64,000 bases of DNA, taken from positions 34,582,540 through 34,646,539 of the forward strand of contig OY978527.1 in the NCBI GenBank assembly GCA_963854835.1. The letters are read 5' to 3'. Of this stretch, positions 8,357 through 17,502 are shown in pieces; position 1 is the first letter of the stretch, and each line of letters starts with the position of its first letter. Position numbers and translations under genes: made by a program. The notes under the pieces are model-generated. The model searched no databases and had not been told where the DNA came from. It was given only the letters and a program-made list of their open reading frames with translations. This DNA comes from Megamerina dolium (lineage: Eukaryota > Arthropoda > Insecta > Diptera > Megamerinidae).

Positions 8357-11044
8357 ATGGCAGCTTACGATCTCTTCAGAGCTGCCGTGGAAGATATTAT
8401 TGATTTTGATAGCAATTTTCATGCCATCAACCCAGAAGCTCATAACAAAATTAGCTTGGAGGCACAGAAAAAGCAATTCCTATCCCTATGGAGTGATTGC
8501 AAAACGGCATATTACTCTCTCATGACAGAGGAAGTAGCTGAAGATGTTGACGTTAATCAAATTAAAGAGGCATATACGGAGTGCTTAACCTCTTATGTCC
8601 GGTGCCTCTCTACAATCAACGCTAATCTTCACGAGTTGAGCTCCGAAGTGTTACCCTCCGCAGTTTCCTCTTCTCCCGCTGAAAATATACCCCGTCATCC
8701 TTCATTTCCGGCTGTGCTTCACGAGCTGAGTTCCGAGGTGGCATCCCCCGCAGTTTCGACTTCTCCGGCAATTCCGAATCCACCAGTTGAGAAAATAAAT
8801 AATGAACATTTATTTCCCGCTATTCAGCTGCCTCCATGCGACACCCCATGTTTTTCTGGCGATTATGTGTCATGGCCAAGTTTTCGTGACATGTTTACGG
8901 CCTTATATCGCAATAACCCCCGGCTGTCGCCAGTGGAAAAATTATACCACTTGCTTCAGAAAACCCGAGGCGAAGCACATAATATCATTCAGTCCACTCC
9001 CTTGACTAATGATGGCTTCGCACTAGCATGGCATAATCTCGAGGAGAGATATGAAAATAAAAGAATTCTGGTCAACTTACAGTTGAAATCCCTTTTCACT
9101 CTCCAGCCGGTAACTCGAGAAACTGGCCCTAACTTAAAGCGACTGCAACGCACTATAAATGACAGCATCACACACTTGAAGCTGTTGAATATCGACACCT
9201 CTCAGTGGGATGCGATTTTCGTTTATTTGTGTTCCACAAAGATTCCCGATACAACTCTGTGTCTTTGGGAACAGTCGTTGAAGAATAAGCGCGAAATCCC
9301 AAAGTGGACTGACTTCGACGCGTTTTTAACAGAGCGGTATCAGACCTTGGAATCGGTCTCCGATATCAGAAGTGGTTCCCGGCAACCCAGCCAACCACAG
9401 AATATTCAATTCCGCAAGCCATCGAATCGGCAACCCGGTCGGTTCGACCCTCCCAGGCGATCGAACAGTCCTCCAACGACTCCCAGAAGAATTAACACGT
9501 ATCACGTTAAAGTTGTAAATCACGGTTGTCCATTGTGCCGAAAGTCACATCCTCTTCGCCATTGTCCCGATTTTCTGAAGTTATTGGTTGATGAACGCTA
9601 CAGCGTAGTTAACAAACACAAACTGTGTACCAACTGCCTCGCTAATTCCCACGACTACAGTAATTGCAAGAGCTTGTTCACGTGCTCATTTTGCAGAAAA
9701 CGCCATCATTCCCTCCTTCACAGACTAGAAAACTCATACAGCAGTCATCGTGAAGTAACCCCTGTACCAACTTCCGCTGCAATATCGTGTGGAGGATCAT
9801 GTCAGTCGTTCACCTCCCAGCTGCGAGCTGTGACTACTAAGAATCCCAACACAGCTTTGAATATCTCAAAATCTACAAAAGCAGATTCCACAGTGCTCCT
9901 TGGAACAGCACTGATCTATATCCGACATCAAAACAAGACATTTAAAGCCCGTGCCTTGATCGACTCAAGCTCCGGAGCGACCTTCATGTCAGAACGCTTA
10001 CGTAGCAGGTTGCGCCTCCCTGTTTGCGACGTTCGAGCTAAAGTCACCGGCCTGAATAAGGTAGTTACGGCACATCCAACGAAAAAGTGTTCATTGGTGA
10101 TCGGATCTCCGATTGACCCGAGTTTTTCATTGAAAGTTGATACTTTCGTATTAGAGAAACTTACGGGAAAACTCCCATCACATTCGATATCTGCCAACTT
10201 ATGGAAAGAGCTCTCTAATTTACGATTGGCGGATCAAAATCTACATAAGAGTTCCCCTGTAGATATGATATTAGGTGGTGACATCTACCCGTCACTAATG
10301 TTGGGAGACATTAGAAAAGGCGTTCTCGGAACTTTGATTGCCCAAAATACAGTTTTTGGTTGGATAATCACCGGTCGTCTTTCGAAATCGCAGTCATATA
10401 CAACGTGTTCGTCTTCCGATATCCAGCTCCCAGAAAGTTCCCGTGTGCCTTCTGCTACATCACGCGATAACCCTCACATTGGAAACAACCATCTAACAGG
10501 ATCAAATGATCACAAATCCCATGCAACAACGATAGATAGTTCGTTTAACACTAAGACACGCTGCCCGCTATGTAAAGGCATGCACCCCCTACGACAATGC
10601 ACAGAGTTTTCCAAACTTAAGGTGGAAGAGAGAATACTCTTTGTGCGCCAGTATCAGATTTGCATAAACTGCTTGGCCACATCGCATACCCTTGCCAGGT
10701 GTCATAGCGAGTTTTCATGCCGTCTTTGTGGAAAGCAACATCATTCCCTGCTTCACAGAGCACGGCATGACCCGAGAGCAAAGCGGAAAGTTCACCGTTA
10801 TGCAATGCTCCCCCCAGATGCAAAGGATCGACCTTACAGATCGTATCCAAAAAGAGGACAATTCCCGTCAAATGTATTTCCCACCCGTAATACTTGTCGT
10901 ACAGCGATATTCAACGGATTATCGAGTTCTACGTATCACTCCCCACAAAAGGCTCGTACAATCAACGAGAGGACTTCTACTTGCATGACAATACATACGA
11001 TCCCGCCTAATATTGGCCCCCCAAAACTGTCACGTAAAAGGTGA
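8357..11044 (+). CDS. BEL-type Gag-protease with two zinc-knuckle modules
   Basis: An intact 895-residue ORF; the ATG follows aaagg and starts MAAYDLFRAAVEDIIDFD. An internal duplication near residues 92-140 repeats HELSSEV..AVS.SPA. A DUF1759-like Gag region spans about 150-330 (FSGDYVSWPSFRDMF, LHHL-type helices, LNIDTSQWDAIFVY). Zinc-knuckle module 1 is at about 390-460 (CPLCRKSHPLRHC, LCTNCLANSHDYSNC, CSFCRKRHHSLLH). The DUF1758/A17-like aspartic protease begins near 530; the expected ALLDSGS motif reads ALIDSSS at residues 533-539, so the usual glycine of the D-S/T-G triad is serine. The fold continues to VFGWIITGRL. A second full zinc-knuckle module sits at about 735-805 (CPLCKGMHPLRQC to HHSLLH), followed by a basic, low-complexity tail. 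In normal BEL elements RT follows the protease; here it does not. Confidence 0.88.
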   Translation: MAAYDLFRAAVEDIIDFDSNFHAINPEAHNKISLEAQKKQFLSLWSDCKTAYYSLMTEEVAEDVDVNQIKEAYTECLTSYVRCLSTINANLHELSSEVLPSAVSSSPAENIPRHPSFPAVLHELSSEVASPAVSTSPAIPNPPVEKINNEHLFPAIQLPPCDTPCFSGDYVSWPSFRDMFTALYRNNPRLSPVEKLYHLLQKTRGEAHNIIQSTPLTNDGFALAWHNLEERYENKRILVNLQLKSLFTLQPVTRETGPNLKRLQRTINDSITHLKLLNIDTSQWDAIFVYLCSTKIPDTTLCLWEQSLKNKREIPKWTDFDAFLTERYQTLESVSDIRSGSRQPSQPQNIQFRKPSNRQPGRFDPPRRSNSPPTTPRRINTYHVKVVNHGCPLCRKSHPLRHCPDFLKLLVDERYSVVNKHKLCTNCLANSHDYSNCKSLFTCSFCRKRHHSLLHRLENSYSSHREVTPVPTSAAISCGGSCQSFTSQLRAVTTKNPNTALNISKSTKADSTVLLGTALIYIRHQNKTFKARALIDSSSGATFMSERLRSRLRLPVCDVRAKVTGLNKVVTAHPTKKCSLVIGSPIDPSFSLKVDTFVLEKLTGKLPSHSISANLWKELSNLRLADQNLHKSSPVDMILGGDIYPSLMLGDIRKGVLGTLIAQNTVFGWIITGRLSKSQSYTTCSSSDIQLPESSRVPSATSRDNPHIGNNHLTGSNDHKSHATTIDSSFNTKTRCPLCKGMHPLRQCTEFSKLKVEERILFVRQYQICINCLATSHTLARCHSEFSCRLCGKQHHSLLHRARHDPRAKRKVHRYAMLPPDAKDRPYRSYPKRGQFPSNVFPTRNTCRTAIFNGLSSSTYHSPQKARTINERTSTCMTIHTIPPNIGPPKLSRKR

Positions 11045-12060
11045 TTTGAAGATTGTGGCTTGAGCAACATATAAGCCTCTGATGCCACACCCGTATTATG
11101 TAGCAACGTTTTGTCAGATTATACGATACTGACCGTCATACGCATCCCTCTCTCACATGGTTCAGTTCACTGTAACTGCCCGATTTAATTCCCGAACTTC
11201 TACGAAGCTTCAATGGAACTATGCACTGGCATAGTGTATATGCGTATGAATAATCCCATGTGTTATTTTCACATAATTTGCTACATATTCATGAGCTGAG
11301 TCATCATGAACCCAAGACACGCAGATTCTATCCGAGTTTATAACTTGTCACGAGCGTTGCATATTATGGCAATCCCGACAATATGGAGAAATTAATGCGG
11401 CAAGCGCTCTACGAGCTCAAGGTTTGTCAACTACGTTGACTTCTCGAAAACTTTGATCTGGTCTACGACCAGCCCTGATAGAATCTACTCACCTAAGATG
11501 GTGTGATCCAACCCCGATCCACACACCAATCAACATTGGAAATCACTCTACAATCAACATTTGTCAGCAATCAACATTCATCGATCAACACGAACAGCAA
11601 TCAACATTAAATTCCACATCTTTCCCCCGAAAATTTACGATTTAAACGTGAATATTATTCAATCTTCTACCCACATTTTATTCACACATTTGACCAAAAC
11701 CATTTCGGCTTGTTCTGTCGAACGCAATAACAATTACATACTTAAGATTGATGGATTAAGATTTAATTTAAGAAAATGATGAATTAAATGTACTATTATT
11801 GAGTTCCCTATTAAGTTTACCCAAATTTCTGGATTTTTTTTCATATCGTTATGAATTTTTACTAAATTTTATTACTCTAGTTTATAGTTATATGCTTTTA
11901 AATTCACTCTAAGTTATGTTTTTCATTTAATATTATTCTTAAATTAATTTCTTTTGTTAACTTGTATGAATATTTATTTATTTTTTCTCTCTCTATCTCT
12001 AATCAATTTGACTGGTTGAGGTTCCGTCTCTTTTGCAGTAACCCTGCAAGGGGGGCGGAA
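11045..12060 (+). other. BEL 3' noncoding region with polypurine tract
   Basis: About 1 kb without RT, RNase H or integrase motifs in any frame I could read. Positions 11525-11610 carry several imperfect copies of caatcaacat. The last bases before the 3' LTR (AAGGGGGGCGGAA, ending at 12060) form a polypurine tract, the usual plus-strand primer. Confidence 0.65.
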
Positions 12061-12592
12061 TGTCTACGCCAGAATGCCGATGCCGCGCACTGTCCATTTA
12101 TTAATTTATTTTATTACTTTTTAAATTGTAGCTTTCAGTGGGTTGGCAACCCCAGTCGATTTATTTCGTTAGTTTTTTCTTTTTGCCGCTCTCTCTCTCT
12201 ATCTCCCCTTTTTCCTTATCTCCTTTCTATGCTTTTTCTACCGTTTTATTTTTATTCTCGTTTTATACCCCAGAAAAGACAGTGCACGAATTTTGTTAAT
12301 ATTACATTTCTATATTTCTTCTCGTATCTATACTCTTATTTATATTTACATTATTCCCTATATCGAGTGATTTAAAATTGTGAATAAATTAAAGATTACA
12401 CTAAACTACAAATAACGAAGTGTTTTTCAATTGTACAATAATTGGTTCAATTATTTGCATACGATATAATATCCTGTGTGTGTGTAGCAGATGATATTGT
12501 CATCAACACCTCTGCCACCAACACGACTTGTAGGCAAGTGCACCACATCGCAGCAAGCCCACCGGCACTCTCACTCGCTCTTCGCTGAATCA
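12061..12592 (+). repeat. 3' LTR of the BEL-type element
   Basis: Same 532-bp sequence as 2597-3128, with one visible substitution. It starts TGTCTACGCC directly after the polypurine tract and ends GCTGAATCA. The next bases (tgcaaagac) belong to a different sequence from that following the 5' LTR. Confidence 0.9.
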
Positions 12593-12827
12593 TGCAAAGA
12601 CAAAAAAAAAAATCAGACATGGTTTCATTTCATAAACATAAAATTGTAATTCAATGGTTTATTTATCTTTTCCATATATTATGACACTCTTTAATTTATG
12701 CAAAAAAGTAACATTAGTTAAAAACAACAACAAAACAAAAAACAGTTCAAAAGTTATATATGCAAAAGTCTGCGTACAAACAAGTTTAGGTACAGAATAA
12801 CTTAAACTATGTTGATTATAATAATAA

Positions 12828-14400
12828 TTAATAAGATGTTGGATAGCCCTTACGTTTAAGTACCTCTTGCAAACGTCTTGGCATAGACTCAACTAATGCT
12901 GCAACTAGCCACCGACGTAAAAACGTAGAACGTGTCAGCTGACACGACCTATCTTATGGGAATGTCGTGTTAACGAAAACTCACCAACGTAGGACGGTGA
13001 CGTAGACGTTGCTCGTAGCGGAGAGAATCAACAGCAATTTGATTTTTTACGTAAAAACGTGTCAGCTGATCGCTCTATATGTGTACAGGGTTACCAGCTT
13101 AGACTTTTATAAATGAATAAAAACTTAACTAAATAAGATTAGTTTTTTTTTTAATTAATCAAAACTATCATCGTGTTTAGTAATTTATTAAAATATACTT
13201 CACGTATATTAATTTTTTTTTTAGTTTATAACATATATATTATGAAATTTGATCATGAAAATGGTAAGTGTGATTAAAAGCATGCACGCACAGTGTTACA
13301 TGGCAACATTGTTATGTATGTATATAAGAAAGAACAGTCGATTTCTCCGTCGCTGCTACGGGCATAACTTTTGACAAATTTTTGCTCTTACGTACGAACG
13401 GTACGTACGTACGCTACGTCGGTGGCTAGTTGCAGCATAATTTTGATGTTTCTTCAGAGGTAATTTTGGTCCATTCTTGGATCATCACATTTTTAAGCAT
13501 TTCTTTGGAGGTAATTATGTGTTGACGAATCCTGCGCTCCAACAAACTCCACAAATGCTCAATAGGATTCAAATCGGGCGACTGTGGTGGCGTTTTAAGC
13601 TGTTTTGGGACATTATATAGTAGCCAAAGCTTTGTACGGTGTGCAGTGTGCTTCGGGTCATTGTCCTGCTGGAAAAAATAATCGGTACCCAGCCCTAATT
13701 TCTCCGTACTCGGCTTCAAATTTTCTTTAAGGATGCCTAAATACAGCATATGGTCCATGATAGATGGTATAAACGCTAAATTACCCACTCCTCCAGCACA
13801 CATACACCCCCATACCATTATGCCACCACCGCCATGTTTAACAGTCGCCCTTAGATTACTTACATCAAGGGCGCCACCTCGCTTTCGCCACACCAGCTGT
13901 TTGCCCTTGATGCCAAAAATGCAAAATTTGCTCTCGTCGGTGAAAAGCACCTTATTCCAGAACTCTTTCGGCTTGTCAATGTGCTCCTTGGCGAAGGCGA
14001 TGCGTTTTATTCGGTTAACTCGTGACACCAGGGGCTTCCTGCGTGCTATACGGCTGTGGTAACCGGCTTTTTTTAAAGTCCTTCGAATCGTATCCTTACT
14101 GATGATCTTTTGATATTGCTCCTTAATGTTTTCAGCTAAGGTAGATGCAGTTAAACGTGGATTTCTCTGAACCAATTGCAGGACACATCGCTTTTCCCTG
14201 ACTGTAAGTCCCTGTGGGCGCCCAGAACGCGGCCGAGAGATATAAATTCCATTGGTTTTAAAATTGTTGACGACTCTTTGAATTGACAAATGTGCTCTGC
14301 TGACCACTGCACCTATTTCGCGAAATGTTTTGCCTTCTTTCCACAACTTCACAATAATTTCTCTTTCGCCTGATTGAATTTCCTTTCCCTTTTGGCTCAT
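12828..14400 (-). pseudogene. Tc1-like transposase, split by a MITE insertion
   Basis: The first part (14400 to 13438) encodes about 320 residues. A paired helix-turn-helix DNA-binding region covers roughly residues 1-115 (GEREIIVKLWKEGKTFREIG, SGRPQGLTVREKRC). The DDE domain follows, with FTDESKF, QQDNDPKHTA and SPDLNPIEHLW; 34 residues separate the second D from E, which is the DD34E spacing of Tc1. The frame is lost at the insertion. The last residues (LVESMPRRLQEVL, then RKGYPTSY and a stop) resume at 12896 to 12828. No other stop or frameshift was seen, so the MITE looks like the only lesion. Confidence 0.9.
12897..13437. mobile_element. 541-bp MITE with TAA duplication (PIF/Harbinger-like)
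   Basis: Perfect 23-bp terminal inverted repeats (12897-12919 and 13415-13437) start TGCTGCAACTAGCCACCGAC. The element is flanked by TAA on both sides (12894-12896 and 13438-13440). Without it, the Tc1 transposase reads straight across. It has no coding capacity. A 3-bp TWA duplication is typical of PIF/Harbinger elements, but these termini do not match one I can name. Confidence 0.85.
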
Positions 14401-14574
14401 GCTGTTATTTGTTAACTTTCAGCTTTGAAATATACAATAATAAGTTAAAAACACTTAATTCTTAACTAATTAAGCCACACACAATCAGGATTGCAACTGT
14501 CATTGAAATAAACACAGGGGAAGTACCGTACTTCTTCTTTGTACGCAGACTTTTGCAGCGCCGTTGATGGCACT

Positions 14575-14600
14575 GATGATCGATAACTATCGATAAATTG
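14575..14600 (-). promoter_or_regulatory. Paired DRE-like motifs in the Tc1 5' region
   Basis: The sequence gatcgataactatcgata holds two ATCGATA cores about 10 bp apart, upstream of the transposase start between the inner and outer direct repeats. TATCGATA is the binding site of the insect factor DREF. A role as transposase promoter is inferred. Confidence 0.4.
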
Positions 14601-14762
14601 GAAACTAAACATGGAATACATTCAAAACAGATATGTATTTTAAGGGTCAATACAAAATAATGTTTTAAATACATTTTTAGACACGTAAGTTGCACATTTA
14701 AAATTATGTTACGTAAAACGTTATAAGAAATTATTTGTACGCAGACTTTTGCTGCCGAGTGT

Positions 14763-15149
14763 ATATACAATATATGTGTTATTTGTACAATTATATACAA
14801 TTATGACAACCACGATGCACGTGACATAAAGACAATATAATTTTTTTATTCAGGTGCCTTTTGTTCTGCAGTATCATCAAAGTAAAATGTGTACCGTCGG
14901 GAGTACACATGGTACGTAATGTGTTAAATAATGTGATCTATTGTGAATTATACGATAAAGGATGTAACAATCGCTAAATTTTTTTATTCTGTTGACCTCT
15001 TCTTTACATAGTATATCTATTTCATTTCTTCCAATTTATATTCTACCATTCGTTCATTCAATGGATTGATGTGTGCGTGATTCCGCCATGACTGATATGA
15101 GTTGGCAGCATACTGTATTTCGTTTCAACTCATAGGTCTTCCGCTATGT
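14763..15149. other. Intergenic, no gene seen
   Basis: AT-rich sequence between the Tc1 element and a MITE copy. No coding pattern seen. Confidence 0.5.
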
Positions 15150-15533
15150 GCTAATGTTATGTCACTATCAATTTCTGTCATCTGTCACTCACGATATGAG
15201 AAAATCTACAAGAAGTACGTGAACTGAAAACTATCAGAAACTTGTAAATTGCCATTCACAGTTCGTAATCCACAGTTGGATTTATTTGTTCGCCAACGCT
15301 TTTCATGTCGAAAACTGTTAACAGTTGTTGGAAGTTTTTTATAAGTTTTATAAGTTGGATCGAGAAAAATTCACAATAGAAATTTTTCAACAGTGTTGCC
15401 ATCGAAAATTACCCGAATCCTCTTTAATTTTGAGAATTAACTCGTTGAGTTAATGCGGATTAGCTGCAGCTAATGCCCGAGTTAATTCGAATTAAATTGT
15501 TAATCCGTATTAACGCTGCCGTCTGTCAGGGCT
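15150..15533 (+). repeat. MITE copy related to 52162-52689 (inverted)
   Basis: Shares long segments with the reverse complement of 52162-52689: tcactatcaatttctgtcat, aaaatctacaagaagtacgt, gttaacagttgttgga, ctgcagctaatgcccgagtt and the end ctgccgtctgtcagggcta followed by tta. The left end is diverged and I cannot place it exactly. It lies just upstream of carmine. Confidence 0.75.
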
Positions 15534-15899
15534 ATTAATGTCACCTAAAGATTTACTAAAATTTCTTATAAACTTAACTTAAACTTCTTAACTCTCAATA
15601 TATAGATTATTACATTACATTAGATTATTATAGGTATTTATATGAAATTACCTGTCCTATTTTGTACATGCTCCTGTAACAAGAACAACTATATACTAAA
15701 ACATTCACAGCAAAACATTTAAGGTGTAATATGGGCAAAACGCTGTTTTCGTTGATTTGAACATAACGAGTACTGATATTCGCTCATGTCACAGCTGACT
15801 TGTAATTTAGCATTTTATGCTTACACAAACATTTTTATTGTTGGAATATTTATTTTGGAAAGAGACTGGACATATTATAAAAGGAAAAGTATTTTCATA

Positions 15900-17459
15900 A
15901 TGATACATAGTTTGTTTATAATTAATAATAGTGGGTGAGTAGAATTTCTGCATGTACAAAGAATCAATTCACAATTTACTGATCATTATTCAGCGATGTT
16001 TTCTTGGAGAAACACTGGCGTTCGGTTGTATCCCGTTCAGTATGTGATTATTTTCTTGATGCACAAAGGGATTCTGGATATGTAAGCAGCAATTACTTTA
16101 TGTATTTGTATACATATAATTGTATAATTTCTCTTAATTTAAAGGATGTGCTACCAGTAATAGCTACACCGCATTACTATTTAATATCTGTGCATCGGAA
16201 TTCAGTATCTCTAGTTTCTGCTTGCAAACAAGAAGTGCCACCGCTTTTTGTCATCGAGTTCCTACATCGTGTTATAGATACATTCGAAGATTATTTTGGT
16301 GATTGTTCAGAATCAGTGATTAAAGAAAATTACGTTGTAGTTTATGAACTCTTGGATGAAATGCTCGATAATGGTTTCCCTCTAGCCACAGAAAGTAATA
16401 TTCTGAAGGAGTTGATAAAGCCGCCAAATATTCTACGTACCATAGCAAATAGTGTTACAGGAAAAAGCAAGTAGGTGAAGAAATAGAGAGTAAATATGTA
16501 ACAAGTAAATGTTTGTATTTATCCACATTATAGTGTGAGTACTACTTTACCATCCGGTCAATTATCTGCTATACCATGGAGACGCAGTGGTGTGCGTTAT
16601 ACTAATAATGAAGCATATTTTGATGTTATTGAAGAAGTCGATGCTATTATAGATAAATCAGGGTCTACAGTTTTTGCAGAAATTCAAGGCTATGTACAAA
16701 CTTATTTCAATCATTTTTTTAAGATTGATATATAATTATTTTATATATAATCACATTTTAGATTGATTGTTGCATCAAATTGTCTGGCATGCCGGATTTG
16801 ACATTATCCTTTATGAATCCACGTCTCTTTGATGATGTTTCATTCCACCCATGTGTTCGTTTTAAGCGTTGGGAAGCTGAACGTTTACTATCTTTCATTC
16901 CACCCGATGGCAATTTTCGCCTTATGTCATATCATATAAGCGCTCAATCTGTTGTCGCCATTCCAATTTATATACGTCATAACTTCTCGATTAAGACTGG
17001 TGAACAGGGACGTCTTGATTTGACGGTGGGACCACGTACAACACTTGGACGTACTGTGGACAAGGTGAAATTAGATATTTCAATGCCTAAATGTGTATTA
17101 AATTGCATACTGACACCGACACAAGGAAAATATTCATTTGATTCGGTAACCAAGACCTTATCATGGGATGTGGGACGCATTGATGTCACAAAGTTGCCAA
17201 ATATACGTGGAACGGTAAGAAAAGAAATTGAAATATATTTACATTTTTTATTAACGTTTAAATCATCATTTAGGTTTCCATTGCAACTGGTAGTACGAAT
17301 ATTGATGCGAATCCCTCAATTAATGTTCAATTTCAAATTTCACAATTGGCTGTGTCTGGTCTAAAAGTTAATCGTTTAGATATGTTTGGTGAAAAGTACA
17401 AACCTTTTAAAGGTGTGAAATATATAACTAAAGCAGGCAAATTTCAAGTGCGTATGTGA
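15900..17459 (+). CDS. cm: AP-3 complex subunit mu (carmine), six exons
   Basis: Encodes the 415-residue medium subunit of the AP-3 adaptor, which selects tyrosine-signal cargo on endosomes for lysosomes and lysosome-related organelles, including fly eye pigment granules. Exons read 15900-15934, 15994-16081, 16145-16470, 16534-16693, 16762-17214 and 17274-17459; each junction is GT..AG and the total is a multiple of three. The N-terminal longin-like domain starts MIHSLFIINNSGDVFLEKHW and includes PLFVIEFLHRVIDTFEDYFG and LLDEMLDNGFPLATESNIL. The mu-homology domain starts near residue 180 (PWRRSGVRYTNNEAYFDVIE) and runs through SGMPDLTLSFMNPRL, RFKRWEAERLLSFIPPDGNF, LTPTQGKYSFD and the conserved end GLKVNRLDMFGEKYKPFKGV to KAGKFQVRM. 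The first exon is only 35 bp, so the start codon was placed by family conservation. The gene appears intact. Drosophila carmine mutants have abnormal eye colour. Confidence 0.95.
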
Positions 17460-17496
17460 GATTAGTGATATCGGAATGAAACGCAGCTGAGGTTAT

Positions 17497-17502
17497 AATA
17501 AA
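17497..17502 (+). terminator. Probable carmine polyadenylation signal
   Basis: AATAAA 38 bp after the carmine stop codon, the first such hexamer downstream. Confidence 0.6.

Larger units (their letters stand above)
2597..12592 (+). mobile_element. BEL/Pao-type LTR element lacking pol, with a nested LINE
   Basis: Two 532-bp direct repeats (2597-3128 and 12061-12592) begin TG and end CA. They bracket a primer-binding-like site, a gag-protease ORF of BEL type (8357-11044) and a purine-rich tract directly before the 3' repeat. By eye the repeats differ at one position (A versus C in the tatg[a/c]ttttt context). A jockey-like LINE (3861-7271) interrupts the leader. No reverse transcriptase, RNase H or integrase is present between the protease ORF and the 3' LTR. 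The flanks (ttctc to the left, tgcaa to the right) do not match, so no target-site duplication is visible. Confidence 0.85.
12593..14761 (-). mobile_element. Tc1-like transposon with IR/DR ends, left terminus missing
   Basis: The right end reads CACTCGGCAGCAAAAGTCTG on the minus strand, ending at 14761 with TA beyond it. The core GCAAAAGTCTGCGTACA occurs there, again about 190 bp inward (14546-14562, minus), and once on the left in opposite orientation (12765-12781). That is the inverted-repeat/direct-repeat layout of some Tc1-group elements. The matching outer left repeat should lie near 12575, but that position is now the end of the BEL 3' LTR. The transposase is on the minus strand and is split by a MITE. 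Confidence 0.8.

Noticed and set aside
11045..12060. An envelope-like or integrase ORF after gag
   Set aside because: Only short frames occur, with no zinc-binding HHCC, D-D-E or membrane pattern.
12659..12892. A separate small gene on the minus strand
   Set aside because: This frame is a shadow. The real coding trace in another frame is the C-terminus of the Tc1 transposase (LVESMPRRLQ...), ending at 12828.
12897..13437. An intron within the Tc1 transposase
   Set aside because: There are no GT..AG borders at the break. Perfect inverted repeats and a TAA duplication show an insertion.
16535..16735. Independent short ORFs in the carmine region
   Set aside because: They are exons 4 and 5 of one spliced gene; the open frames simply run into introns.
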